From positions 1 to 64,000 of the forward strand of contig NZ_AXAC01000004.1 in the NCBI RefSeq assembly GCF_000472665.1: DNA of 64,000 nt. Direction: 5' to 3'. Every line of letters starts with the position of its first letter. Position 1 is the first letter of the stretch. A program made the position numbers and the translations under genes. The notes beneath the pieces are model-generated. The model did not search any database and had not been told where the DNA came from. It was given only the letters and a program-made list of their open reading frames with translations. The DNA comes from Acetobacterium malicum subsp. dehalogenans DSM 11527. Lineage in GTDB: Bacteria > Bacillota > Clostridia > Eubacteriales > Eubacteriaceae. Positions 32,457 through 41,730 of the stretch are shown here, piece after piece.

Positions 32457-34826
32457 ATGAACATTTTGATGATTGCGACCAATAATATCAAAAAGGCCAA
32501 GGTGGCCACGGCCACCCTGATCATCCTGATTGCGATTGCCACTATTTTTCTCTATGTGGGCATCAGCGTGCTGTCAAATATGGACAGCTTTATTGATGAA
32601 AAAAATGCCGAAACCAATGGCGCACATCTGATCGCAATCACCGACGGTGCCCACGATCAGGAGATTCAGGATATTTATCAATCGATCGAAGCCTATTCCT
32701 ACAGTGAACGGGAAGAGGGGATGATGTCGATGTCGTCCTCATTTCAGAATGTAAGTACTGGGGAAGAGGCCAACAGTATCCCGGCGGTCTTTCTAAATCT
32801 GGATACCGCCCGGGAGATATCCCAGGTGAAGATCATCGATCCGGCCGACCAGATGCCGAAAAATGGGGTCATTGTACCCTATGTTTTGAAAGTAGCCAAT
32901 GGCTATCAAACCGGTGATACCCTAAAAATGACCGTGGATGATGCCAGTACCGAGTTTGAGATCGCGGGTTTCTATGAAGATTTGATGTTTGCCAGTCCTT
33001 CCAATGTCAGCATGTATAAATTGTTTCTGGGCGATCAGCAGTTCCAGGAATTCCTGGCGCAGCCGGAGTATGGCTCAAAATGCAGCTACATTGCGGTGAT
33101 CACCGATGATATTAATGGCACCGAAGCCTTTGAATCGGAGTATATCAAAGAAATAAAAACGATTATGCCGGAAGGCACCGGCAGCTATGCCTCCCTTAGT
33201 TATGGAACAATGAAAACGGGGGTGGCCATCTTTATCGATATCATTATGGCGGTGCTATTGTCTTTCTCGATTATCATTCTGGCGATTGCCGCCATTGTCA
33301 TCAAGTTTTCCACCACCACCCACATTGAAAACAATATTAAAAATATCGGTACCCTGGCAGCCATGGGCTATACAACAAGGCAGATTCTTGGTTCGATTCT
33401 GGTGGAATATCTGCTGATGACCGCGGTCGGATTTATGGTGGGGCTGGCCGCCGCCCTGCTGATTTCGCCGCTGATTACCAATGTGGTGTCATCGTCAATC
33501 GGGCTGCGTTGGGCCACCGGACTTTATCCCCAGGCGGTGCTGGCAAGTCTGGGCGTGATTACGATCGCGGTATTGGGAATTTCCTACTTCAGTGCCGCAA
33601 AAATTAAAAAAATTACCCCCTTAACAGCCCTGCGTAGCGGTATCGAAACCCATCATTTTGGGAAAAATCGCATCCCGCTGGATCAGACTAAATTAAGTCT
33701 CAATACGGCCATGGGTTTTAAGTCACTGATTTTTAATAAACGGCAGAATCTCATTGCTGGGTTGATCATCATGCTGCTGAGTCTGGTAACCGTGTTTTCG
33801 CTGGTGTCCTACTATAATTTTTCAGTGGACAAAACCGCCATGATCAAATTAATTGGACTGGAAACCGCTGAGGTTCAAGTGACGGCATTGGCGGATGAAG
33901 CTGAGATATTCGATGAAATCGCCGCGATGCCGGGGGTTGAAGATACCATCAGGCTCAATTCTTTTGATGGCATGATTAAATTTAAAGATAAGGAAAGCAG
34001 TGCCAATACCCGGGTAACGGCAGACTACAGCCGCCTGAAAGTTAACACCTGCGTGAAGGGCCGGATGCCGGTGCATGATAATGAGATCGCCATCACCAGC
34101 ATTGTGCTGGATAATCTGGGCGCTCAAATGGGGGATACGGTATCGATCGACTATAACGGCACAACCCGGGAATTTCTGGTGGTGGGAATCACCCAGCAGT
34201 TCAATATGCTGGGCCGAGGCGCTGCCATTACCACCGCCGGGATGAAAAAACTGGTACCGTCCTATCAGGAGCAAAATCTGATGATCTATCTGGCGGAGGG
34301 TCAGGATACCGAAAAGTTTGTCACTAAAATAAACAATCAATACGGAACCGAGAAACTACAAACCAACAGCTATTTTGCGTCCATCGAAATGATGCTGGAT
34401 TCCTTTGAAGCGTCGATAAAAATTGTCGTGACCGGTTGTCTGGGGATTATTGCCGTGATTATTGTGTTTGTCCTATTTCTGGTGATCCGGGTGCGGATCT
34501 TGCGCGAGCGAACCCGACTGGGGGTCTCTAAAGCCCTTGGTTTTACCGCTTATCAACTGATCGGGCAGATCTTAATCAGTCAGATGCCGGTTATCATCGG
34601 GGCTGCGGTGGTGGGGGCCATTGCTGGATATTTTGCCACCAATCCGATGCTGGCGCTGATGCTGGCGGCCAATGGGATCCTGAACTGCGATTTTTATGTC
34701 GATCCCAGTCTGGTAATACTCACCGCCATCGGAATCAGCCTGCTGGGACTGGTAACAGTGCTGATTGTTGCCGGCAAGATCAGAAAGATCAGCCCCTGCC
34801 AGATGTTTGAAGAAGGAGTGGATTAA
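32457..34826 (+). CDS. FtsX-family ABC transporter permease
   Basis: A 789-residue permease with two FtsX-like membrane units: an N-terminal helix, a large extracellular domain (about 45-250), three helices (about 260-395), then a second helix, a second extracellular domain (about 465-640) and three final helices with IRVRILRERTRLGVSKALGF. It works with the ATPase one base upstream. The two big extracellular domains suggest handling of peptides or envelope substrates. A terminator hairpin follows at 34909. Confidence 0.9.
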   Translation: MNILMIATNNIKKAKVATATLIILIAIATIFLYVGISVLSNMDSFIDEKNAETNGAHLIAITDGAHDQEIQDIYQSIEAYSYSEREEGMMSMSSSFQNVSTGEEANSIPAVFLNLDTAREISQVKIIDPADQMPKNGVIVPYVLKVANGYQTGDTLKMTVDDASTEFEIAGFYEDLMFASPSNVSMYKLFLGDQQFQEFLAQPEYGSKCSYIAVITDDINGTEAFESEYIKEIKTIMPEGTGSYASLSYGTMKTGVAIFIDIIMAVLLSFSIIILAIAAIVIKFSTTTHIENNIKNIGTLAAMGYTTRQILGSILVEYLLMTAVGFMVGLAAALLISPLITNVVSSSIGLRWATGLYPQAVLASLGVITIAVLGISYFSAAKIKKITPLTALRSGIETHHFGKNRIPLDQTKLSLNTAMGFKSLIFNKRQNLIAGLIIMLLSLVTVFSLVSYYNFSVDKTAMIKLIGLETAEVQVTALADEAEIFDEIAAMPGVEDTIRLNSFDGMIKFKDKESSANTRVTADYSRLKVNTCVKGRMPVHDNEIAITSIVLDNLGAQMGDTVSIDYNGTTREFLVVGITQQFNMLGRGAAITTAGMKKLVPSYQEQNLMIYLAEGQDTEKFVTKINNQYGTEKLQTNSYFASIEMMLDSFEASIKIVVTGCLGIIAVIIVFVLFLVIRVRILRERTRLGVSKALGFTAYQLIGQILISQMPVIIGAAVVGAIAGYFATNPMLALMLAANGILNCDFYVDPSLVILTAIGISLLGLVTVLIVAGKIRKISPCQMFEEGVD

Positions 34827-34908
34827 AAAGCCAATAACCAAACTAATGATAAAAAAGATTAACAAAAATGCTAAAAGCCTACTAAATTTGAGCATAAGAT
34901 AGTTATTT

Positions 34909-34947
34909 AAAGCCATGACGCCACCTGTGGGCATCATGGCTTTTTTT
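34909..34947 (+). terminator. Intrinsic terminator after the FtsX-type transporter
   Basis: AAAGCCATGA pairs with TCATGGCTTT, followed by TTTTTTTC. Confidence 0.85.
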
Positions 34948-35038
34948 CAAAAAGGGATTAATTTTATCGAGTACTCTGATATAATAAAAAATATAATTGA
35001 AATAATGATTGAGCTAATGAAGGGATGGTGCGTAGAAG

Positions 35039-36073
35039 ATGCCATTTGAAATCATCCGCAACGATATTACTAAAATGACGGTGGACATTATTGTCAACGC
35101 GGCTAACACCGGTCTGAAAATGGGCGGCGGCGTCTGTGGGGCGATCTTTGCTGCCGCCGGGGCGGACAAGCTCCAGGCTGAGTGTGACCAGATTGGTGGC
35201 TGCGCGGTGGGTGAGGCGGTGATCACCGACGGTTACAAGTTGCCGGCAAAGCGCATCATCCATACCGTTGGGCCGGTCTGGCAGGGCGGTGGTGCCGACG
35301 AGGCCCGGCTGCTGCACCGGGCCTATACCAGTTCCCTGCAACTGGCCCTGAAACAGAATTGCAAAACGATTGCCTTTCCGCTGATTTCATCGGGCATCTA
35401 TGGCTATCCTAAGGATCAGGCCTTGAAGATTGCAGTGGCAGCCATCGCGGAATTTTTACTGGAACATGAGCTGCAGGTTTATCTGGTGGTTTTTGATAAA
35501 AAGGCCTTTGTTTTCAGTGAGAAGCTGTTTAATGATATTGAAAAATATATTGATGACCACTATGTGGATGAACATCTGGTTTATGAGCGAAATATGGAAG
35601 TTGAGCCGGAGCTGTCTCAGTATAATCGGGTTCGCATGACCGCTCCGCAAGAAAAGCTGGCGGAACATCAGCCCTTTATGCCGGCCCCGTCGGTAACAGT
35701 CAAAAGAAGTCTGGCCGATGTGCTGGGGCAGTTGGACGAGTCGTTTTCGGAAATGCTGCTGCGGCTGATAGACGAAAAGGGCATGACCGATGTAGAGACC
35801 TATAAAAAAGCCAATATTGACCGGAAGCTATTTTCGAAGATCCGCAGCAAAAAGGATTATAATCCCAGTAAAGCTACCGCGATCGCCTTTGCCATTGCCC
35901 TGGAACTGAACCTCGACGAGACCCATGATCTGCTGGGGCGGGCTGGCTATACCCTGTCCCACAGTCATGAGTTTGACCTGATCATTGAATATTTTATCAG
36001 TGCCGAAAACTATGATATCTACGAAATCAACGAATCCCTGTTTGCCTTTGACCAGGCTCTGCTGGGTGCCTGA
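35039..36073 (+). CDS. Macro-domain protein with C-terminal helical domain
   Basis: A 344-residue protein. The first 165 residues are a macro domain of the kind that binds or hydrolyses ADP-ribose derivatives: DIIVNAANTGLKMGGGVCGAIF, the HTVGPVW block and FPLISSGIYGYPKDQA. The C-terminal half (about 220-344) has a helical region with an XRE-like segment (NIDRKLFSKIRSKKDYNPSK, AFAIALELNLDETHDLLGRAG). Its role may be ADP-ribosylation turnover with DNA or protein binding. A vWA protein gene lies 77 bp downstream. Confidence 0.88.
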   Translation: MPFEIIRNDITKMTVDIIVNAANTGLKMGGGVCGAIFAAAGADKLQAECDQIGGCAVGEAVITDGYKLPAKRIIHTVGPVWQGGGADEARLLHRAYTSSLQLALKQNCKTIAFPLISSGIYGYPKDQALKIAVAAIAEFLLEHELQVYLVVFDKKAFVFSEKLFNDIEKYIDDHYVDEHLVYERNMEVEPELSQYNRVRMTAPQEKLAEHQPFMPAPSVTVKRSLADVLGQLDESFSEMLLRLIDEKGMTDVETYKKANIDRKLFSKIRSKKDYNPSKATAIAFAIALELNLDETHDLLGRAGYTLSHSHEFDLIIEYFISAENYDIYEINESLFAFDQALLGA

Positions 36074-36149
36074 TTGTCGTTTTGAAAGCGACCAACGGCT
36101 TGGCTAATCGTGTTATCCTTTAGCTATCAAAGAAACGGAGGATAATACG

Positions 36150-36821
36150 ATGAACACCAACGAAAACGAAACAACTAAAACAGAACTGGTTTTTATTCTG
36201 GATAAAAGCGGCTCAATGTCAGGATTGGAAAGCGATACTATCGGCGGTTACAATGCCATGCTCAAAAAACAACAACAAGCGCCCGGCGATGCCCGGGTCA
36301 CGACGGTGCTTTTTGATGATGGTTATGAGGTGCTCCACGACCGGATTGATATCCAGGGCGTTGCCCCGATTACTGAAAATGAATACTATGTCGGCGGCTG
36401 CACCGCCCTGCTGGATGCGATCGGAAAAACCATCGGCAAGATTGTCAACGCCCAGCGCTACACCCAGCCGGAATATCGGTCGGATCAGGTTATTTTTGTG
36501 ATCACCACCGATGGGCTGGAGAATGCCAGCCGGGAATATAGCTATGAAAAGATCAAGAAGCTGATTGAACGGGAGAAAACCCAGTACCAGTGGGAATTCA
36601 TTTTTCTGGGCGCCAATATCGATGCCATCGAAACTGCTGCCCGGTTTGGCATCAGCGCCGACCGAGCCGCCAATTACCATGCTGACGGGGCCGGAACCCG
36701 TTTAAACTACAAGGTGGTCAGCGATGTGGTTTGTGAAATGCGAGCCAGCAACCCGATTCCCGCTAGCTGGAAGGCTGAGATTGATGAGGATTTTAAACGG
36801 CGGGGAAATAAGAATAATTAA
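36150..36821 (+). CDS. von Willebrand factor A domain protein
   Basis: A 223-residue cytosolic protein that is essentially one vWA domain, a metal-dependent interaction fold. The MIDAS motif is DKSGSMSG near residue 19, with the conserved Thr and Asp in GGCTALLDAI and TDGLENASREY. No signal peptide or membrane segment. CGGAGGATAATACG precedes the ATG. It sits after a macro-domain gene on the same strand and may act with it; function unknown. Confidence 0.88.
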   Translation: MNTNENETTKTELVFILDKSGSMSGLESDTIGGYNAMLKKQQQAPGDARVTTVLFDDGYEVLHDRIDIQGVAPITENEYYVGGCTALLDAIGKTIGKIVNAQRYTQPEYRSDQVIFVITTDGLENASREYSYEKIKKLIEREKTQYQWEFIFLGANIDAIETAARFGISADRAANYHADGAGTRLNYKVVSDVVCEMRASNPIPASWKAEIDEDFKRRGNKNN

Positions 36822-36866
36822 AAAAATACTAACGGTAATTGTGTGATTACCGTTAGTATTTTTTTT
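36822..36866. terminator. Bidirectional terminator between vWA and TetR genes
   Basis: AAAAATACTAACGGTAAT pairs with ATTACCGTTAGTATTTTT, with an A run before and a T run after, so it can serve both converging genes. Confidence 0.85.
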
Positions 36867-36910
36867 GATTGACTATTCAGGACTTAAACCTCATCTGCTT
36901 TATTGTTGAA

Positions 36911-37570
36911 TTATTCAATAATAAAGTAGGGTTTGAAGATAAAGCCTACTTGTTTAATTATTTCTTTACTCTGATCAATTATTTCGGCAATTCTTTTTTC
37001 ATCCACACGCATAAACCGAAAATTCATCTCAACGATATAGTCAAGACACTCTTCCAAAGTACAATTGAGCATATTATTAATAAAATCGATGATGATCGCG
37101 TTAGATGCTGCGGTAGCACCCCTGGCCAGCATGCTGATTTCATCATTTTGACGGTTGATGTTAAGGTGATATTGGCGGTCGTGGATTTTATAAAAACTTT
37201 TATAGTGTGGTGTAAACATATCTTCATAGTGTCCATCAGCACTTTCTCTAATATAGCGGGAAACTTTTGGATCCTGCAAAATCAAAGCTGTCGAAAGCCT
37301 TATTTCAATGGCCGTACTTAATTGTAAATCAAATTTATTGTTGCAAAAATATGTCTGATAGAGTTTAAAAGAAATGATGTTTTTGTTTCTAACAGAAAAA
37401 GTTTCTGTCACTTCTTTGGCCAATGAAGATTTCGTTTTAAAATGATAAGAAATCAAAGATTTCGTTATATTTAAAACTTCGGCTATTTGGTAAAAGTAGG
37501 TATCATCATAACCGTGTTCATAAAATAATTGAGTTGCCGTAGTTAAGATATTTTCACGTTGAGTCGACAT
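36911..37570 (-). CDS. TetR-family regulator of the methyltransferase operon
   Basis: A 219-residue regulator with the TetR N-terminal helix-turn-helix (NILTTATQLFYEHGYDDTYF, EVLNITKSLISYHFKTKSSL) and a ligand-binding C-terminus with no close family motif. It is divergent from the corrinoid-protein operon, with twin CTGAACATGTTCAG palindromes in the 170-bp gap. It likely represses that operon until the methylated substrate or a derivative appears. Its own promoter reads TTGAAA (37624-37629), 17 bp, TATAAT (37601-37606) on the minus strand. Confidence 0.88.
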   Translation of the reverse strand: MSTQRENILTTATQLFYEHGYDDTYFYQIAEVLNITKSLISYHFKTKSSLAKEVTETFSVRNKNIISFKLYQTYFCNNKFDLQLSTAIEIRLSTALILQDPKVSRYIRESADGHYEDMFTPHYKSFYKIHDRQYHLNINRQNDEISMLARGATAASNAIIIDFINNMLNCTLEECLDYIVEMNFRFMRVDEKRIAEIIDQSKEIIKQVGFIFKPYFIIE

Positions 37571-37640
37571 GGATGCTCCTGTAATGATAGATTTTTTAAC
37601 ATTATATCAAAGAGTGTATTTTTTTTCAAAAGAAAACGAG

Positions 37641-37714
37641 CTGAACATGTTCAGAATTTTATTGACAATAAAATCGTAAAGCGTTACAATACACATAAAA
37701 CTGAACATGTTCAG
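37641..37714 (+). promoter_or_regulatory. Methyltransferase operon promoter flanked by twin TetR-type operators
   Basis: TTGACA (37662-37667), 17 bp, TACAAT (37685-37690). The perfect 14-bp palindrome CTGAACATGTTCAG occurs at 37641-37654, just upstream of -35, and again exactly 60 bp later at 37701-37714, over the expected start of the transcript. The first copy also lies near the divergent TetR promoter. Confidence 0.8.
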
Positions 37715-37738
37715 CAAATAAAGGTAAGGAGAAAGAAA

Positions 37739-38368
37739 ATGTCAAAAATTGAAGAAGTAAAAGCAAAGGTAGAAATCGGAAAAACCAAACTCGTACCGGC
37801 TCTGGTACAAGAAGCTTTAGATGAAGGCAGTACACCTGCTATGATCCTCCAGGCAATGGTAGATTCTATGGGTGTTGTCGGAGACAAATTTTCTAAAGGC
37901 GAAATTTTCGTACCGGAGATGCTCATAGCTGCTAAAGCAATGGCAAAAGGCGTCGACGTTTTGAGACCACTTTTAGCAGGGGATAGCGAAACTTCATTGG
38001 GAACCTGCATTATTGGCACGGTTGCTGGCGATTTACATGACATCGGAAAAAATCTGGTTGCTATGATGATCGAGAGCGCTGGATTTACCATGGTTGACCT
38101 TGGGGTCGATGTACCAGCAGAAAAATTTGTTGAAGCAATCAAAGAAAACGAAAGGGTAACACTAGTTGCCTGCTCGGGTCTTTTGACCACAACTATGCCG
38201 GCACTTAAAGAAGCGGTACAAACCATCAAAGCTGCTTATCCTGATCAAAAGGTAATTGTTGGTGGTGCACCGGTTACCCCGGAATATGCGGCAGAAATCG
38301 GAGCCGATGGATTTGCACCAGATGCCGGCAGTGCCGCTGTCAAAGCAAAAGAAATCATCAGTGTTTAA
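37739..38368 (+). CDS. Corrinoid protein of a methyltransferase system (MtaC/MttC-like)
   Basis: A 209-residue methyl carrier. An N-terminal four-helix cap (about 1-85) precedes a cobalamin-binding Rossmann domain with the lower-ligand motif GDLHDIGKNLV near residues 98-108 (His coordinating cobalt), then SGLLTTTM and VGGAPVTPEYA. It should take a methyl group from a substrate-specific methyltransferase and pass it to a second methyltransferase that feeds the Wood-Ljungdahl pathway. AAGGAGAAAGAAA precedes the ATG. First gene of the TetR-controlled operon. Confidence 0.93.
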   Translation: MSKIEEVKAKVEIGKTKLVPALVQEALDEGSTPAMILQAMVDSMGVVGDKFSKGEIFVPEMLIAAKAMAKGVDVLRPLLAGDSETSLGTCIIGTVAGDLHDIGKNLVAMMIESAGFTMVDLGVDVPAEKFVEAIKENERVTLVACSGLLTTTMPALKEAVQTIKAAYPDQKVIVGGAPVTPEYAAEIGADGFAPDAGSAAVKAKEIISV

Positions 38369-38418
38369 GATTATGTTGATGAGAAGTGCATCTTTAAATT
38401 TTAACAGGAGGAATTAGA

Positions 38419-39405
38419 ATGCTTACAAAAAAACAAAATTTATTAGAGACTATAAAGGGCGGTAAACCGGACCGCTTTGTAAAACAGTATGAATTTCTTA
38501 ATATGATTTTTGAAGCGGCATTCCAGATGACGGGTATTCCGATGATGCCAGGTCCAACCAGCAAAGATATCTGGGGAATTACATGGACATTTATGGAAGG
38601 ACAAATTGGTGGATTCCCAGTACATGATGAAGAACATCTCGTCATAAAAGACATTACAAAATGGAAGGAATATGTAAAGAAGCCTTTAATACCAACGGAT
38701 GATGAATCTTGGGCACCGGCGATTGCGCATGCCAATGCAATCAATCGAAATGAAGAGTTTGTTACGGCAATGTATGCTCCGGGATTATTTGAAATGACTC
38801 ATCACATGATGGGGATGGAGAATTCATTAATGGCTTTTTATGAAGAACCGGAAGCAATGCATGAACTGATTAATTACATTACAGAATTTGAATTGGAATT
38901 TGCTGAAATACTAATCGATCGGATCCATCCGGATGCTCTTTTCCACCATGATGATTGGGGTAGTCAGATATCTTCATTTCTTTCTCCGTCAATGTTCCAA
39001 GAGTTCTTCGTACCGGCGTACAAAAAAATCTACGGTTATTATAAAGCCAACGGGGTGGAGCTGATTGTTCACCATAGTGATTCCTATGCTGCAAACCTCG
39101 TTCCAGCAATGATTGAGATGGGTATCGATATTTTTCAGGGAGTTATGAATACAAACAATATTCCAGAACTGATTAATAATTATGGTCGTCAGATATCCTT
39201 TATGGGTGGACTTCATAGCGGCGAACTGGATTTCCCGGATTGGACACCTGAAAGAATTGCAGAGGATGTCGAGCGTGCTTGCAAAGCGAATGGTAAGTCG
39301 TTCTATATTCCTTGTATAACTCACGGCGGGGCAATGAGTCATTTTCCAGGAGTATATGAAGAAATAGATAAGCAGATTGATAAAATGAGTAAAGAAATGT
39401 TCTAG
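38419..39405 (+). CDS. UroD/MtaA-family corrinoid methyltransferase 1
   Basis: A 328-residue TIM-barrel protein of the uroporphyrinogen-decarboxylase family, which includes O-demethylase and MtaA-type cobamide methyltransferases. Family features include DALFHHDDWGSQISSFLSP and HHSDSYAANLVPAMIEMGID; the zinc-type His/Cys ligands are placed differently in each paralogue here. It lies 50 bp after the corrinoid protein gene, behind AGGAGGAATTAGA. It may be the substrate-side or the folate-side methyltransferase; the sequence does not decide which. Confidence 0.87.
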   Translation: MLTKKQNLLETIKGGKPDRFVKQYEFLNMIFEAAFQMTGIPMMPGPTSKDIWGITWTFMEGQIGGFPVHDEEHLVIKDITKWKEYVKKPLIPTDDESWAPAIAHANAINRNEEFVTAMYAPGLFEMTHHMMGMENSLMAFYEEPEAMHELINYITEFELEFAEILIDRIHPDALFHHDDWGSQISSFLSPSMFQEFFVPAYKKIYGYYKANGVELIVHHSDSYAANLVPAMIEMGIDIFQGVMNTNNIPELINNYGRQISFMGGLHSGELDFPDWTPERIAEDVERACKANGKSFYIPCITHGGAMSHFPGVYEEIDKQIDKMSKEMF

Positions 39406-39487
39406 CATTATCCCTAAAGATGATGATACGTAAAACACTCAATCGCATTCGTTATTATGTGAAATAAATAATTTGAAGAGGAAGAGT

Positions 39488-40576
39488 ATGATAAAAAGAG
39501 TAGAATTTTCAAAAGCTGAATTAGAACCAACGGGTGAGTATCCAAGCCTATTTCCGGGAGTACCGGCAACGCCAATCTATAATACGCCAATTACACCAAA
39601 AGAGAACTACAAGGCTCTATACAAAGGTGAAAAACCGCTATGGTTGCCAAATTATTATGACCTTACTACATTATGCCCAGCTTGTTATCCAGATGCAATT
39701 GCCAGAGGCTTTATCGTTAGCGCTGAATCGGGTGATTATATGGATGACAGCCAAAAAGGTGGAAAAGATTGTTTTGGTGTTGAGTGGGTTTATGAACCTT
39801 CAGCGATGGGATCAATGGTAATACCAGGAAAACCGACCCTAAGAAATATATCGGAGTGGCGAGATAAAATCACACTACCGGATGTTGACTCGTGGGATTG
39901 GGCTCAAAGTGCAGAACGTAATAAAGATTACGCCTATAATAGCCCTAACCTAGTCCAAGCTTGGATATTCACGGGATTTTTTGAACGATTGATCTCATTG
40001 TTGGATTTTGAAAATGCAGCGATAACCATGATTGATGAGGAAGTAGAAGACGAAGTTCATGATTTCTTTACAGAATGCGTGAAAATATACAAAAAAATGA
40101 TAAAACACTATCAGGTTGATTTTAATGCGGATGTAATTTATTTTCATGATGATTGGGGAACTTCACGAAACTCTTTCTTTTCGTTGGAAGCCTGTCGCAA
40201 CTTAATCGTTCCACACTTGAAAGACGTTGTTGACTATGCTCATGAACTGGGTCTTTTTGTTGAATTACATAGTTGTGGGAAAAGTGGAAAGCTGGTACCG
40301 GCGATGATAGAAGCAGGAGTGGATGCATGGACACCACAAGAAATAAACGATTTTGACAGGCTGTATAAACAGTTCGGGGGTAGGATCATGCTGGGCGCCT
40401 ATCATCAGGTACCGATGGATGTTGATGAAGCCGCGGCAATTGAGACGGGAAGAGAATTTGTTAAGAAGTACGTTGGGGCAATCCCAGAAAAACAGGTTTT
40501 TTCTGGTGATTATGCAATTCATATCAAAACAAGAGAAGCCTTATACGAAGAAAGTCGAAAATATTTGAGTGAATGA
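39488..40576 (+). CDS. UroD-family corrinoid methyltransferase 2
   Basis: A 362-residue paralogue with an N-terminal extension of about 35 residues before the usual PKENYKALYKGEKPLWLP start of the family. It shows VIYFHDDWGTSRNSFFSLE and the probable metal site LFVELHSCGKSGKLVPAMIE. The ATG at 39488 follows AGAGGAAGAGT. It is the second of three UroD-family genes in the operon, related to but clearly different from the others, which suggests separate roles or a hetero-oligomer. Substrate unknown; methoxylated aromatics are usual for acetogens. Confidence 0.85.
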   Translation: MIKRVEFSKAELEPTGEYPSLFPGVPATPIYNTPITPKENYKALYKGEKPLWLPNYYDLTTLCPACYPDAIARGFIVSAESGDYMDDSQKGGKDCFGVEWVYEPSAMGSMVIPGKPTLRNISEWRDKITLPDVDSWDWAQSAERNKDYAYNSPNLVQAWIFTGFFERLISLLDFENAAITMIDEEVEDEVHDFFTECVKIYKKMIKHYQVDFNADVIYFHDDWGTSRNSFFSLEACRNLIVPHLKDVVDYAHELGLFVELHSCGKSGKLVPAMIEAGVDAWTPQEINDFDRLYKQFGGRIMLGAYHQVPMDVDEAAAIETGREFVKKYVGAIPEKQVFSGDYAIHIKTREALYEESRKYLSE

Positions 40577-40642
40577 GATTAACATCATGGATCCAATTTG
40601 GATAATGTTTGCGAAGTCAAAAGGATGAAAAGAGAAAAGAAC

Positions 40643-41608
40643 ATGATCAGTAAACGTGAAAATTATTTAATGGCTGCCCAAGGAGAAAAACCGCTGTGGG
40701 TTCCTTCATTTGTTGAAGAGAGTAATGTGTTTATGCCTGATTTCTGGATGGCAGTGGATCCGGCGACTGGAACTGATTTTTGCAATATCCGGTGGGTCGA
40801 AAATGATGCCGGTCGAATGCCGGACGAACACTGGAGGGCAATGGAGACGCTGGATCAGTGGCGTGAGACCGTTAAATTTCCAAAGGTGGCGGAACTCGAC
40901 TGGCCAGAAATGACAGAACGTTTTAAGAGGATGTCTGATCCGGAAAAGGTTAATATTGCCATGCTTAATACCAATGGGATATTTCTGATTCCAATTGATA
41001 TGATCGGATGGGTAGACGGACTATGTGCAATTTATGAAGAACCGGAAGAATTGGAAGCGTTTATTTCTGCAATAACGGATTTTTTGGTAGAGGTTGTTAA
41101 CTATTTTGGTGAGTATATTCAACCAGATATCGTTTTTACCGGAGATGATTTAGCAGCTGCAAATGGGCCATTTGTTTCGAAGGAAATATGGAGATCGCTC
41201 TACAAACCTTATTTTAAAAGGATTGTTGATGCCATTCATAAGATCGGTGCCCTGGCAGAGTTTCATTGCTGTGGAAATTGTCAATTTTTGATCGATGAAT
41301 TTTTAGAAATTGGCGTTGATGTTTGTCAGTTACCGGAACTAAATGAGAGTTTAATGCAAAAAAAAGAAAAATATGGAAATAAATTAGTGCTTACTGGAGG
41401 TTGGGACCGTCATTCAGCGGCAGCTTTACCAGGCGCATCCGAGGAAATAGTCAGAGAATCGGTACATCAGGCCATTGATGATTATGGCAAAAATGGTGCG
41501 TTGATATTTTGGGATGGTGGTATCTGTGGTAGCAGTGAAGATTCGCAGAAAAAAATGAAATGGGTATTGGACGAGCTTAATAAATATGGACGTGTTGTTT
41601 ACCAATAG
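40643..41608 (+). CDS. UroD-family corrinoid methyltransferase 3
   Basis: A protein of about 321 residues from MISKRENYLMAAQGEKPLWV, which aligns with the usual start of the family; an in-frame ATG at 40625 would add six residues and cannot be excluded. Motifs include DIVFTGDDLAAANGPFVS and the metal-site-like EFHCCGNCQFLIDEF, which has three cysteines. Third UroD gene of the operon. No ATP-dependent reductive activator or MtrH-type methyltransferase gene is seen here, so those functions must come from elsewhere. Confidence 0.85.
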   Translation: MISKRENYLMAAQGEKPLWVPSFVEESNVFMPDFWMAVDPATGTDFCNIRWVENDAGRMPDEHWRAMETLDQWRETVKFPKVAELDWPEMTERFKRMSDPEKVNIAMLNTNGIFLIPIDMIGWVDGLCAIYEEPEELEAFISAITDFLVEVVNYFGEYIQPDIVFTGDDLAAANGPFVSKEIWRSLYKPYFKRIVDAIHKIGALAEFHCCGNCQFLIDEFLEIGVDVCQLPELNESLMQKKEKYGNKLVLTGGWDRHSAAALPGASEEIVRESVHQAIDDYGKNGALIFWDGGICGSSEDSQKKMKWVLDELNKYGRVVYQ

Positions 41609-41628
41609 TATAGTAAAACAATCGATTT

Positions 41629-41671
41629 GAACCTTCATATTGTTAGTCGATTAAAAACAATATGAAGGTTC
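41629..41671. repeat. 16-bp perfect inverted repeat without a T run
   Basis: GAACCTTCATATTGTT (41629-41644) and its exact complement (41656-41671), 11-nt loop. The 3' flank CGGGTCGTG has no T run, so a plain terminator is not supported. It lies between the third methyltransferase and the MFS gene and may be an mRNA processing or stabilising hairpin that sets different expression levels. Confidence 0.6.
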
Positions 41672-41730
41672 GGGTCGTGAAGTTAAATAAAAAAAGTACC
41701 AAATTTGAATTATTCTGAAGGAGACTAACT

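Noticed and set aside
36869-37321. A 150-codon plus-strand frame
   Set aside because: Antisense to the TetR gene and overlaps a terminator.
41629-41671. Terminator after the methyltransferase operon
   Set aside because: The hairpin is strong but no T run follows on either strand, so I list it only as an inverted repeat.
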